Source: Gordonibacter sp. An230
Lineage (GTDB): Bacteria > Actinomycetota > Coriobacteriia > Coriobacteriales > Eggerthellaceae
Reading direction: 5' to 3'
NCBI RefSeq assembly: GCF_002159915.1
Contig: NZ_NFJP01000002.1
Span: 1-64,000, forward strand
DNA: 64,000 bases
A program made the position numbers and the translations under genes. Below are positions 16,927 to 26,455 of the stretch, in pieces. Below the pieces are notes generated by a model, which was given only the letters and a program-made list of their open reading frames with translations, was not told the origin of the DNA and made no database searches. Numbering within the stretch: the first letter of the stretch is position 1; each line of letters starts with the position of its first letter.

Positions 16927-18477
16927 ATGGAGAAAACGGTGTCGAGAAGGACGTTTTTGACGGGAGCCGGCGCGGTGGCTGCAGGCCTAGCGGTCTGCGG
17001 CATCGCGGGATGTGCTCCTTCCAGCAGCAACGAGCCTTCGGCGGATTCGGGAACTTGGGACGAGGAGTCCGACGTTCTCGTTATCGGAGCAGGAGGTGCA
17101 GGCCTCACCGCGGCCATCGTCGCGGCACGCGGCGGCGCGGCGGTCACCGTGCTTGAAGCGGCATCCACGGCCGGCGGAAACACCATCAATTCGTCGGGTG
17201 TCATCCAGGCCGCTGGCACCGAGGAGCAGAAAACGCTCGCCGGCATAAGTGACGACACGCCCGAAAAGCACGCCGAATACTATCTGCAATGCGGAGAAGG
17301 GCAGCTCGACGAAGAGCTTGTGCGCTTCGCGTGCGACCAGGCCCCGTCTTGTATCGAATTCATGAAGGAACTGGGGATCAAGTACGAGGTTGTATATGGG
17401 AACGGCACCGTTCCCAACGTCGATCCCGACGTCATCGCGCCGCGCATCCACCTTGGCGGCACCGATGAAAACGACCTCGTGTACGGCCAAGCCCACGTTG
17501 CCGCACTGCTCAAAGCAGCCGAGGAGGTAGGCGTGACTTTCGTCTACGACACCGCCGCCAAGCAGCTCGTCCAGAACGACCAGGGAACGATAACCGGAGT
17601 GGTCGCCGACGACAAGAAGCGCTATCGCGGCAAGAAAGCCGTCATCTTGGCCACGTGCAGCTACGACCGCAGCGAGGAGTTCGCGCGGGCGTTCAATTAC
17701 CACATGGTGCAAACGCTTGCGGACGGACGCGCGCTGACCGCCGCCACGAACACAGGCGACGGATTGCGCATGGGCATGTCCGTAGGCGCGGCGCTTGAGG
17801 GAATGGGCGGCTTCATCGGCCTCTCGAACAACATCGGAGGCACCCCCACGCTCCCCAACATGCCGGAAGTGCCCGGCATCATCGTGAACAAGTACGGGCG
17901 ACGCTTCGTCAGCGAATCCGACCACTACGCTTGGGTGCTCCGCATGATCTTCGCCCAAGAAGACCACATCGCATGGGGCGTGTTCGATTCAAAAGCGGCC
18001 GCTCTCACCGGCAGCGTGGTGGGCGGAGTGAGTCCGATGAGCGATGACTTCTCCAAAGAGATAGAGGATGGCACCGTGATAGTCGCCGAAACGATCGAGG
18101 AGTTGGCCTCCAAGATCAGCGTTCCCGCCGCAAATCTCACGACCGCGATCGACACGTGGAATTCCGACATGGCAGCCGGACAGAAAGATAGCCAATTCCC
18201 AACGCGCGCATGCGGACTGGAGCCCATCGACGAGCCGCCGTTTTACGCCACGCGAAGCTACGATTACAGCTTGGGAGCCCTCGGAGGCCTGAAAATCAAT
18301 ACCAAAGCCCAAGTGCTCGACACGAACGGAGATCCCATTCCCCATCTGTACGCCGCAGGACAGGTGGCAGGCGGTTTCATGGGTTCCTATTATCCGGGAA
18401 CGGGAACGGGCATCCTCTCGACCCTCGCATTCGGTCGCAGCGCCGGAGAAAATGCGCTTGCCGAAGAGGAAGCCTAA
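16927..18477 (+). CDS. Tat lipoprotein FAD-dependent oxidoreductase (fumarate reductase flavoprotein-like)
   Basis: This 516-residue protein has a Tat signal (SRRTFLTG) that ends in a lipobox (GIAGC, Cys near residue 29), then the FAD fold VLVIGAGGAGLTAAIVA with EAASTAGGNT, and a C-terminal LYAAGQVAGGFMGSYYPGTG segment of the FAD-binding-2 family. No heme motif is present, so electrons must come from another protein. The acceptor it reduces is unknown. The start has an AGGAGGAGG ribosome site. It is divergent from a broken luxR (15048-16494) and convergent with an intact one (18589-20049). Confidence 0.9.
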   Translation: MEKTVSRRTFLTGAGAVAAGLAVCGIAGCAPSSSNEPSADSGTWDEESDVLVIGAGGAGLTAAIVAARGGAAVTVLEAASTAGGNTINSSGVIQAAGTEEQKTLAGISDDTPEKHAEYYLQCGEGQLDEELVRFACDQAPSCIEFMKELGIKYEVVYGNGTVPNVDPDVIAPRIHLGGTDENDLVYGQAHVAALLKAAEEVGVTFVYDTAAKQLVQNDQGTITGVVADDKKRYRGKKAVILATCSYDRSEEFARAFNYHMVQTLADGRALTAATNTGDGLRMGMSVGAALEGMGGFIGLSNNIGGTPTLPNMPEVPGIIVNKYGRRFVSESDHYAWVLRMIFAQEDHIAWGVFDSKAAALTGSVVGGVSPMSDDFSKEIEDGTVIVAETIEELASKISVPAANLTTAIDTWNSDMAAGQKDSQFPTRACGLEPIDEPPFYATRSYDYSLGALGGLKINTKAQVLDTNGDPIPHLYAAGQVAGGFMGSYYPGTGTGILSTLAFGRSAGENALAEEEA

Positions 18478-18537
18478 CGATCTCGCGCCACTCTCCGGTC
18501 AGCCATCCGGGTCGGCTGTTCAGAGACGACAGCGAAC

Positions 18538-18562
18538 GGAGCTCGGCACCACGCCGAGCTCC
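18538..18562. terminator. Hairpin between convergent genes
   Basis: Nine-base arms GGAGCTCGG and CCGAGCTCC around a 7-base loop lie between the 3' ends of the flavoprotein and luxR genes. There is no T-run, so a bidirectional terminator is likely but not certain. Confidence 0.45.
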
Positions 18563-18588
18563 TGCGGCTCAAGACGCCTTTCCCCCGC

Positions 18589-20049
18589 CTAGGCATCGAT
18601 GCCCTTTTCCTTCGGCTCCCCCTCCATGACGCGATCGATGAGCTCTTGCTGCGAATGAATGCCCAGCTTCCGATAGATGTTCTTCATATGGGTGCGCGTG
18701 GTGTTGTCCGATATGAAAAGAGCTTGGGAAACATACGCTCGGTTTCTGCCTCGGGCAAGCAGCTCCAGCACTTCGGCTTCGCGGGCCGACAAGCCGCAGC
18801 GCTCAGCCAAACCAACGCACAACCGACCGACATCCATGTCCTCGTCGTCTGTCGTCGGAGAGGATGTCGAGGCGAAAGGAGCGGTCCTCTGGGCCTTTGA
18901 AGAACGATCAAGCAGAAAGATAGCGGACATCAGCAGAGAGTACACCGCCACGAGGGACACCACGGCCACTGCAGACTCCGATCCGCTCGTCGCCGCAACG
19001 ACAGGCGCACCAACGGCAAGCCCAAGGCCTTCAGCGCCCACTAACGCGAACAAACCGATCACAAAATGCCGAGGCGACACGCCAGCCTCGTCCGACCACA
19101 AAGCCCACACCATGAAATAAAAGCTGTTGAACCCCACGATGCAAAGCGCCTGAATCGCTTCCCAGGCATCGGAAAGCAGAGGAAGCGCAACGAAGGCCAC
19201 ACCCATAACCGGAATGGCCGCAAAGCACACAAGCTTGACAAGACCGCGCGATTCGAGCATCTGCGCCGCAAGCGCTATAAACGCCGCCGACAACACGAAC
19301 GACAGGATCGTCGCCACATCGGCCTGTCCTCCAACATCGCGACCTCCCCCCGCCAAGCGTTGCATCAGCCCGAAGGAAAGCCCCACCACCAGGGGCAGCG
19401 CGACCACGCGCGCCGTGTTAAGGCCGTGCGAACGCCCAACGGCAAGGGAGGACCGAAAGCCCTCCGACGCAAGCGCACGTCGCCCTGCAGAAACCGCAAA
19501 CGGTACGCACACGATAGGCAGAAGCGCCACCAAGATCGAACGGGGCTCCCTGGGTAACAGCACGGACACGGCATCAAGCGCAGAAGCTGCAAACAAGGCG
19601 ATCGCCACATCTATCAGCAACACCTTCGAGCCTTTTCGCGCAAGCACGACCCCTGCAAACGACAAAAGCAGAGCGCTTCCCATCCCGGTCAGCACGACGC
19701 CAACAAGACGTGCGAACCCGAAAGAAAAATCCGCAGGAACGAACACCACCACCAACGTCCCCGCAAGCAGACACGCGCCGAAACCGAAGGCAAACGGAAG
19801 AACGCGCAAGAACAGGGAGCGCAACGCAAACGAAACGACCAGCAGCGTCACCGCTTCGCTCGCAAGCCATAGCGAACGAACCTCAAGAAGTCCGAAGGGT
19901 TCCGACGCACCCGAAAACGAAGAGAGGTCGCTCCAGTAAAGCCCGAACATCCACGAGAGGAGGCTGGCGAACGCCAACCATGACGCAAAGTCTTCCACCA
20001 CATGACGCCACACCGCGTCTGCACGCGACCAGACGTTCTGCCCAAGCAT
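18589..20049 (-). CDS. Membrane-bound LuxR-family transcriptional regulator
   Basis: The N-terminal 400 residues contain about 10-12 hydrophobic helices. After a Ser/Thr/Asp-rich linker the C-terminus holds a LuxR HTH: LSAREAEVLELLARG, then SDNTTRTHMKNIYRKLGIHSQQELID. This architecture is common in Eggerthellaceae, where such genes sit beside reductase genes and are thought to sense small molecules through the membrane domain. The start at 20049 (MLGQNVW) is preceded by GGGAGGGC. Unlike two related genes in this window it has no poly-G tract and is intact. It may control the flavoprotein at 16927 now that the divergent regulator is broken. Confidence 0.9.
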   Translation of the reverse strand: MLGQNVWSRADAVWRHVVEDFASWLAFASLLSWMFGLYWSDLSSFSGASEPFGLLEVRSLWLASEAVTLLVVSFALRSLFLRVLPFAFGFGACLLAGTLVVVFVPADFSFGFARLVGVVLTGMGSALLLSFAGVVLARKGSKVLLIDVAIALFAASALDAVSVLLPREPRSILVALLPIVCVPFAVSAGRRALASEGFRSSLAVGRSHGLNTARVVALPLVVGLSFGLMQRLAGGGRDVGGQADVATILSFVLSAAFIALAAQMLESRGLVKLVCFAAIPVMGVAFVALPLLSDAWEAIQALCIVGFNSFYFMVWALWSDEAGVSPRHFVIGLFALVGAEGLGLAVGAPVVAATSGSESAVAVVSLVAVYSLLMSAIFLLDRSSKAQRTAPFASTSSPTTDDEDMDVGRLCVGLAERCGLSAREAEVLELLARGRNRAYVSQALFISDNTTRTHMKNIYRKLGIHSQQELIDRVMEGEPKEKGIDA

Positions 20050-20524
20050 AAGCCCTCCCCGTTTCGAATATGCGCGACGGCTCCCCGCCTCTCCGCACGC
20101 CATTGCCCTCCTTGCCCCACGCGCCACGATACTTAACCGTCGTCACATCTGCGAACACGATCACATGCGCAATAAGAATTGCATCTATCGGCATCGCAGC
20201 CTTCAAATGGCATTTGGCGAATCCTCGCAAAAGCAGAAGAGATTCACCTGCTCTCTGCTCTTGACGACAGCAATCCACGAAGCGATCACGCGCACCCCAT
20301 ATCGTTTTCAGCCTCGGCTTTTATAATGCGGCCAGCAATCGAAGGAACCCCCGTCCTTTCGGTTCGCTTCTGCTTTCCCCTGAAGCAGAGCCGATGTCGA
20401 AGAGACGCCGCATCATCTCCTCCTTGTGGCCCGGAGGTTCCCTCCTCCGGGCCGGTCCTTTCCTCAAGAACTTCGGATCGCTAGCCTCGCCTCACGGCCG
20501 TGGCGCGCAGGGCTCTCCGCCCCT
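20050..20524. other. Intergenic region with structured segment, possible small RNA
   Basis: No protein gene is supported here. On the plus strand a TATAAT lies at 20322-20327, followed by a hairpin with arms TCTGCTT and AAGCAGA (about 20370-20390) and a perfect 10-bp stem GGCCCGGAGG/CCTCCGGGCC at 20428-20453. Together these could delimit a short plus-strand RNA of about 130 nt. The 10-bp stem could equally be the transcription end of recR on the minus strand. Neither side has a clean T-run. Confidence 0.35.
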
Positions 20525-21121
20525 CTAAACCTCGCGACGGGCTTCGATAGCGCGACCGAGGGTGACCTCGTCAGCGAACTCGAGGTCGCCACCCACGGGC
20601 AGGCCGCTCGCGGGACGGGTGACGCGAATGCCAAGAGGCTTGATGAGGCGCGCGAGGTAGGCGGCCGTTGTCTCGCCTTCGACATTGGGATTCGTCGCAA
20701 GCACAACCTCGGTCACCTCGCCGGAAGACAGGCGCTTCATCAGCTCGACGATGCGCAGATCGTCGGGGCCGATGCCCTCCATGGGCGAGAGCGCGCCGCC
20801 TAGCACGTGGTACACGCCGTCGTAGACGGCGGTGCGCTCGATGGGCGGGATGTCGCGCGGCTCGCTGACCACGCAGATTGTGCGCGCATCGCGCTTGGGC
20901 GACTGGCATATCTCACACAGCTCGCCCTCGGCGTAATTGAAGCACCGGTCGCAGAAACGCACCTGGTCCTTCACCTCCGCGATAGCTTCGGAAAGGCGCA
21001 GCGCCGTCGCTTTGTCGGCGTTCAGTATCCAGTAGGCTATCCGCTGGGCCGACTTTGGTCCGATGCCGGGAAGACGCTCCAGCTCGTCAAGAAGCTTCTG
21101 GATGGACGGCGCTGCATACAT
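20525..21121 (-). CDS. recR: Recombination mediator protein RecR
   Basis: At 198 residues this is full length. It shows the helix-hairpin-helix LPGIGPKSAQRIAYWIL, the four-Cys zinc finger (CDRC and CEIC) near residues 57-72, and the Toprim region from TICVVSEPRD onward with a closing GGDLEFADEVTLGRA segment. RecR works with RecO/RecF in loading RecA on gapped DNA. It is the last gene of the conserved dnaX-ybaB-recR run, 15 bases after ybaB. Confidence 0.97.
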   Translation of the reverse strand: MYAAPSIQKLLDELERLPGIGPKSAQRIAYWILNADKATALRLSEAIAEVKDQVRFCDRCFNYAEGELCEICQSPKRDARTICVVSEPRDIPPIERTAVYDGVYHVLGGALSPMEGIGPDDLRIVELMKRLSSGEVTEVVLATNPNVEGETTAAYLARLIKPLGIRVTRPASGLPVGGDLEFADEVTLGRAIEARREV

Positions 21122-21136
21122 GGCAAACCTCTCCCG

Positions 21137-21445
21137 CTACATCAGACCGGGGATGCTCACGCCGCCCGTGGCCGCGCTCAGGCGCTGGGCGCTCATTTCG
21201 GACACACCCCTCAGCGCTTCGTTCACAGCAGCAGCCACCATGTCCTGCAGCATCTCGACGTCCTCGGAGTCAACCGCCTCGGGATCGATGACGATGCTGG
21301 AAATGGCCATGTCGCCCGTAGCGACCGCCTTCACCATGCCGCCACCAGCCGTGGCCTCGAACGTGAGGTCCTTGATCTCCTCCTGCGCCTTCGCGAGCTC
21401 GGCCTGCATGCGCTGAGCCTGCTTCATCATCTTCTTCATGTCCAT
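21137..21445 (-). CDS. YbaB/EbfC family nucleoid-associated protein
   Basis: This 102-residue protein has the family pattern: an N-terminal Lys/Met/Gln-rich helix (MKKMMKQAQRMQAELAKAQEE), a central GGGMVKAVATGDM beta segment and a closing helical AVNEAL part. It binds DNA as a dimer. The ATG at 21445 was chosen because AAGGAG is nine bases ahead; a GTG three codons earlier is too close to that site. It sits between dnaX and recR in the usual order. Confidence 0.93.
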   Translation of the reverse strand: MDMKKMMKQAQRMQAELAKAQEEIKDLTFEATAGGGMVKAVATGDMAISSIVIDPEAVDSEDVEMLQDMVAAAVNEALRGVSEMSAQRLSAATGGVSIPGLM

Positions 21446-21512
21446 GGGAAACACTCCTTCTCTCTCGTTTTGTCTCTGTTTGCTTCGGCCGGCCCTCTTC
21501 GGCCGTCGAACG

Positions 21513-23954
21513 CTACTCTCTCACTTCTTCGACCACGACGCCCTGCCCAAACCCCGCTTCGAGCACGGCTTGCAGATCGTCGGGCGTCTGCGAGCCCGAC
21601 GACACTGCCGGCGTGGCCGACGTACGCGCGTCAGGGGCCGCAGGGGGCACCGCGAAAGCAGAGCCACTCGATGGCGTAGGCATGTCCGGCGACGGCGAAG
21701 CGTCCGCACTCGACGAACTCCGGTCCGTCGCGGCTCCCACGCTCGCAGTCGACGCAGGGACAGACGGCATCGAACCCCTCGGGGTTTCGGGCAGACTCGG
21801 CGCAACCGCATCCGCTTCGGCCTCGGGAGGAAGATAGTCGTCGTAAGGAACGACTTCGTCATCGTAAGGCACGACATCGTACGGAGGAGCAGGGGCGGGT
21901 ACCGTCGGTGCCGGATCAGGAACGGGCGGGGCCATAGGCGCAGGAACGGAAGACGACGCCTTCGCGCCCGTCGCCGCACCCTCCGCGAGGCCGGCGTTTT
22001 GCCGTTGGGAAGGCGAACGGCCGGATGCGCCGTCCGACGCCGGCAGCCGCTGCCCGGCTCCTACGGCTGGGGAAGTCGAGGCATCCGCAGCCACAGGAGT
22101 CCGAACCGGCTCCGGAGCGGAAGGGGCCGTCGCCGGAACGGACACTGCTCCGCCCTGGGCATAGGAAAATGGCACCGCCTCGCCGCATGCCTGGGCAAGC
22201 GCCTGGCCCACTGCCTCGCGCACCTCGGGCTTCTGCACCGCTTTGAACGCAAACGCGTTCTCCGCGGGAAAATCGATGCGTAGCAAGCCCTTGCTCGCAT
22301 CGTAGACGGCCTTCGTGTTGAGGAACAGCACGCCGTAAGCAGCCTTGCTCTTCTTGAGCGCCGAGAGCGTCGCCTGCCATATGCGCTGCAGGGAGGCAGG
22401 GTTCTGGAAGCTGGCAGCGAGCGTCGAGGACAGGGCTCCCCCCTCGGCAGCTGCGGACGCGGTCGTAACTGACGCCGGAGCGGAAGCCGCTTCGCATGCC
22501 GGAGGCCTCGCCTCGTCTTGCGAAGCGGGCCGAGGCGTTGCGGCCACCGACGTCGGAACAACCTGGGAGGCCGAACCCGCTTGCTCCGCATGCGTCCGCG
22601 CAGCCAGCGGCGCCGCGACGCCATCCTGCGCAGGCGCAGGCGCTTCGCCATCCGCGCGCCCCGTCGCAGTCGAACCGGAAGAAGGCCCCTCCGTCGGCAC
22701 CGCAGGGGACGTCGGCGCACCCGCAGCTCCGCCCCCGGGCATGCCGACCGGCCCACCTGCCGGCATGCTCCCGGGCACGCTGGCGGGCACGCTCGACACG
22801 TGGGCAACCGCCGAATATCCGCTCTCTAAAGCCTCCACACGCTCGGCCAGGGCCTCGAGCGTCAGGTCGGAATCGGGCCGCACCATGCGCGTGAGCGCGA
22901 TCTCGAACGACAGGCGCGGGTTCGTGGACGTCTTGAGTTCAGCCGAGAGGTCGCCCAACACGCCGAGCAACCGCGAAAGCCTATCAGGGCCGAACCACTG
23001 CATCTCGTGAGCCAGCTCGCGACGCACGGCATCGCTCACCTCAAGAGGCACGTCGGAACCCGCAAGCGACAGCACATACAGGTTGCGCACGTGCTCGGCG
23101 AGGTCACGCGTGAACTGAGCGAGGTCGGCTCCCGTTTCGACGAACTCCGCCGTCCAGCGAAAGCACGCCGCCACATCGCGCGTGCCGATGGCCCGCACGA
23201 TTCCCGCAAGGTCGTTTGCATCCACCCCGCCAAGCATGCGCTCGGCCACTTCCAACGTGACCTTCCCCTCGCCGAACGCGATGAGCTGCTCGAGCGAGGT
23301 GAGCGCGTTGCGCATGCCGCCTTCGGCCCGGTGCGCGACAAGGTCGAGCGCCTCGCCCTCGAACTCCACACCCTCCGACACGCACACCGCGCCAAGCCGC
23401 GAGACGAGCGCCTCCTGCGAGATGCGGCGGAAGTCGAAGCGCTGGCAGCGCGAGTGGATGGTCTCGGGCACTTTCTGCGGATCGGTGGTGGCCAGGATGA
23501 ACACGACGTGGCTCGGCGGCTCCTCGAGTGTCTTGAGCAGCGCGTTGAACGCCGCCGTCGAAAGCATGTGGACCTCGTCGATGATGTAGATCTTGTAGCG
23601 CCCGCGCGTGGGGGCGAACTGCACGCGACCGATGATCTCCTCGCGCACGTTCTCAACGCCGGTGCGGCTCGCGGCGTCCAACTCGTAGACGTCCGGATGC
23701 TCGCCGGCGGCGATCATCACGCAATCCTCGCACGTGCCGTCGGGCTCGGGCGTGGGGCCGTGCTCGCACAAAAGCGCCTTCGCCAAAAGGCGCGCGGTGG
23801 TGGTCTTGCCGGTGCCGCGCGGGCCCGTGAACAGGTAGGCATGGCTCACCTTGTCCTGCTCGATGGCGTTTTTGATGGTGCGCTCGATATGCTCTTGGCC
23901 GACCACGTCCTCGAATATCTGCGGCCGGTATTTCCTGTACAGTGCTTCCGACAT
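21513..23954 (-). CDS. dnaX: DNA polymerase III subunits gamma/tau
   Basis: The N-terminal 370 residues are classic DnaX: YRPQIFEDVVGQEH, the Walker A GPRGTGKTTTAR, a zinc-binding Cys cluster (CEHG, CEDC), the Walker B IIDEVHMLS and the sensor ATTDPQKVP. Residues 400-550 and 630-780 are long Pro/Ala/Ser-rich linkers, bracketing a domain V-like helical part (NPASLQRIWQATLSALKKSKAAYG). The total of 813 residues is long for the family because of these linkers. It loads the beta clamp. The start at 23954 is the only ATG near YRKYRP. It leads the dnaX-ybaB-recR operon. Confidence 0.96.
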   Translation of the reverse strand: MSEALYRKYRPQIFEDVVGQEHIERTIKNAIEQDKVSHAYLFTGPRGTGKTTTARLLAKALLCEHGPTPEPDGTCEDCVMIAAGEHPDVYELDAASRTGVENVREEIIGRVQFAPTRGRYKIYIIDEVHMLSTAAFNALLKTLEEPPSHVVFILATTDPQKVPETIHSRCQRFDFRRISQEALVSRLGAVCVSEGVEFEGEALDLVAHRAEGGMRNALTSLEQLIAFGEGKVTLEVAERMLGGVDANDLAGIVRAIGTRDVAACFRWTAEFVETGADLAQFTRDLAEHVRNLYVLSLAGSDVPLEVSDAVRRELAHEMQWFGPDRLSRLLGVLGDLSAELKTSTNPRLSFEIALTRMVRPDSDLTLEALAERVEALESGYSAVAHVSSVPASVPGSMPAGGPVGMPGGGAAGAPTSPAVPTEGPSSGSTATGRADGEAPAPAQDGVAAPLAARTHAEQAGSASQVVPTSVAATPRPASQDEARPPACEAASAPASVTTASAAAEGGALSSTLAASFQNPASLQRIWQATLSALKKSKAAYGVLFLNTKAVYDASKGLLRIDFPAENAFAFKAVQKPEVREAVGQALAQACGEAVPFSYAQGGAVSVPATAPSAPEPVRTPVAADASTSPAVGAGQRLPASDGASGRSPSQRQNAGLAEGAATGAKASSSVPAPMAPPVPDPAPTVPAPAPPYDVVPYDDEVVPYDDYLPPEAEADAVAPSLPETPRGSMPSVPASTASVGAATDRSSSSADASPSPDMPTPSSGSAFAVPPAAPDARTSATPAVSSGSQTPDDLQAVLEAGFGQGVVVEEVRE

Positions 23955-24332
23955 GGGAACGTCATCCTCCACGCGCGTGCAGCCGGACGGCGGGCGTCGC
24001 AATCCGATTCGTCAGTTTTCCACCATTATATCGGCAACTGAGCAGAGAGACACGCAGTGCGGCCAACCACACAGCATCAGCAGCACGCGCGGGAACGGTA
24101 CATCGGCGCCCATCCCTCCCGCCCACGAAAAGACGAACGACGATGAAGGGAGAGACTGCCAAACGCGCCGCAGCGCACGACAAAGACGGATACCAACACG
24201 ACAGCCGAACGCCACCTCGCTCGCCATGGCCGACAGCGCGCAACACACGATACCGCCTACGCCGCCCCCTTGCGCATGTCGCAGACGACCGCCCCGCGAA
24301 GCGCGTCGCCCACGTGCGACAACGCGAGCGCG
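23955..24332. other. Intergenic region, nothing recognised
   Basis: About 380 bases between the dnaX start and the dedA 3' end. Short ORFs are not protein-like. No tRNA, clear promoter or T-run hairpin was seen. Confidence 0.4.
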
Positions 24333-25013
24333 CTACTCGACGTCGCCGCTTTCCCCGGCTCGCTTCGTCCGCACCATCCCCATCTTCGCTTTCACTGCGC
24401 CAGCGATAGCGGGAATGAGCGAGATCACCACGATCCCCACGATAACGAGCTCGAAATGCTCCTGCACGAACGGAATGCCGCCGAAAAAGTAGCCCAGCAG
24501 GATAAAGATGGTCGACCACACAAGCGCGCCGAGCACGTTGAACACAAGGAACTTGCGGTAGTGCATGTGCCCGAACCCGGCGAAGAACGGAACGAACGTG
24601 CGAATGAACGGGAAGAACCGCCCGAGGAAGATGGCGAGCGGGCCGTACTTGTTGATAAGCCCCTCGGTCTTCTCGATGCGCTCGGGAGTCATTGCCTTCA
24701 CCCTGCCCGAATCGATGATGCGCTTGCCGAACTCGCGTCCGATCCAGTAGTTGCACGTGTCGCCGAGGATGGCGGCCACCCACACAACCGGCAGCAGCAC
24801 CATCAAGGCAAGCCCGCCGTCATCGGCCGCGAAGATGCCCGCAGTGAACAGGAGCGAATCGCCCGGAAGAAACGGCATGATGACCACGCCCGTCTCCACG
24901 AACACGATGAGAAAGATAGGCAGATACGCGCCCGCGCCGAGCGCGGCGATCCACCCGGCGATGGCCCCCCGCGGGTCGGACAGCAAGTTGACGAAGAAAT
25001 CGATGATATCCAT
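24333..25013 (-). CDS. DedA family membrane protein
   Basis: This 226-residue integral membrane protein carries the DedA/SNARE-associated signatures: ETGVVIMPFLPGDSLLFTAG near residue 40, then GDTCNYWIGREFGKR and FLGRFFPFIRTFVPFFAGFG, which includes the conserved Arg residues. DedA proteins act as lipid scramblases or flippases such as undecaprenyl phosphate or phosphatidylethanolamine translocators; the substrate here is unknown. It is a monocistronic unit downstream of the SRP RNA gene on the same strand. Confidence 0.93.
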   Translation of the reverse strand: MDIIDFFVNLLSDPRGAIAGWIAALGAGAYLPIFLIVFVETGVVIMPFLPGDSLLFTAGIFAADDGGLALMVLLPVVWVAAILGDTCNYWIGREFGKRIIDSGRVKAMTPERIEKTEGLINKYGPLAIFLGRFFPFIRTFVPFFAGFGHMHYRKFLVFNVLGALVWSTIFILLGYFFGGIPFVQEHFELVIVGIVVISLIPAIAGAVKAKMGMVRTKRAGESGDVE

Positions 25014-25100
25014 GAACGCCTTTCAACTTCCGGACGCGCGACGCGCGCCGAACTCGGCGCGAAGGCCCTCGTGCCGCACGCGTCCCCCGCACACAAAAGT

Positions 25101-25201
25101 ATCTCGGATAGGCAGGGGCGCTCGCCAGCGGTCCCTTATGGCTGCTTCCTCCCGGACCTGACCAGGTTCGGAACATGGCGCCGCCCCGGCCCATCCGAGA
25201 T
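25101..25201 (-). ncRNA. ffs: Signal recognition particle RNA, small bacterial type (4.5S)
   Basis: On the minus strand the ends pair (TCTCGGAT near 25200 with ATCCGAGA near 25102), and the apical domain contains the conserved Ffh-binding elements GGTCAGGTCCGG and GGAAGCAGCC. The total of about 100 nt fits the short SRP RNA. A location near dnaX is common. The exact ends are set from base pairing, not from promoter or terminator evidence. Confidence 0.95.
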
Positions 25202-25373
25202 ACTCTCACGCATGCAGCGCATGCGAGCCACTAGTATAGACGATGGAGCAGCCGCTTGCCGCCCCCTCCCGCACGGGCAACCAAAAGCACACACAGACAA
25301 GCGCGAAAGCAAACGCAAAAGCACGTCGAGAAACCCGGATGCAAGGCGCCCCCTACAGAGATCCCTCGCTCCT

Positions 25374-25880
25374 TCAGCCCTCCATCCTCCACGCCAAAGG
25401 CCAATCGTCGGGTTGAGGCTTCTCGTTAAGCGGAGGAAGGCCGCCCACGATCTCCAACGTCTCCATCGACACGCGCACCACACGTTTCACCAAATCGACG
25501 ATGTAGCGGGGGTCGTCACTGTAATCGTTGGGGTCGTTCACAATGCCGGATGCCTTGTCAGTGCGCACCTGGTAGCGATCCATCAGCCACCCGATGGCGC
25601 TCTTTCCATTAACCACGTAATCATACGCACGCTCGGGAATATTGCGCAGCACCATGTTCTCAGAAACGCACAGCACGGTGACATCCTCGCCCTTGGGATG
25701 CGCGTCGTCCTTCTTGCACTTTCCGAAACGCATCTTCTCGGTGCGCCCGGGGTTCGCGCTATCCCCCTCCTCGACGATGCCATCCCACGGCTCCGCCGTC
25801 ACGCAAGGCAAATACGGGTCGCTCAGCGCACGACCCGCCTTCGAGGATCATGAGAGGTCGCTCTTGCACGAAATGCCCAG
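25374..25880 (-). pseudogene. C-terminal relic of a type ISP restriction helicase
   Basis: The open part encodes KSAIGWLMDRYQVRTDKASG followed by IVNDPNDY, PRYIVDLVKRVV and ETLEIVGGLPPL, a pattern I recognise from the C-termini of large type ISP restriction-modification/helicase proteins. Only about 145 codons are open. Upstream the same frame is interrupted by TGA near 25848, and another TGA lies near 25927. The methylase, helicase and target recognition parts are absent, so this is a remnant of a lost defence gene. Confidence 0.6.
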
Positions 25881-26455
25881 GATCCGAACGACGAGCTCGT
25901 CGCAGAGATCCTTTTCGAACGGCGCTCATCTCTTGAGCGTGTTGCCGACCAGAGCGTGACCCTTCACGATATTCCCGATCGTAGCCGCGTCCATCGGTAA
26001 AAGCGCGTCGCCCTCAGAGAACTCCCACGACAGCCCACCGCGAAGATCGCATCGAGATCGCAAATGACCGCGCATGCGCTCCTCCCGATGAGCCGATGCA
26101 TGCATTTTCCACATGCGCTATTTCATCAAGCTCGCCTGTTTCGGATATACTCTTCAAATGCTTTGAGGCATAAGCCCGGTCGACGCCGAAAACCTTCCTG
26201 CTTCCCTTTAGGCAAGGTGCATGGCGCCATTCATATAGCGAACCAGCACGGACACGTTCGCCCATCGGCTTGGCACCGAACGGTTTCAGCCCGTAGAGGC
26301 TGCCCGTCCCGACATCATCCAAAGCCCCAACCGCCAACCCCCTTGTCCCAAACCGGGTGTCAAAGACCCTTGCCCGCAAAAGGTTGCAAGGAGGAGAGCA
26401 ACGGAAGCGGCAGCAGGAGAACGCCCTGAGCAAACCCGAAAAAGGAGAGGCCTTT
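25881..26455. other. Intergenic region with unrecognised broken frames
   Basis: The base composition is less GC-rich than the neighbours. Minus-strand frames at 25926-26114 and 26014-26469 encode protein-like but unrecognised sequence and are probably further remnants linked to the helicase relic. The last 20 bases hold the AAAGGAGAGG ribosome site of the next plus-strand gene. Confidence 0.35.
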
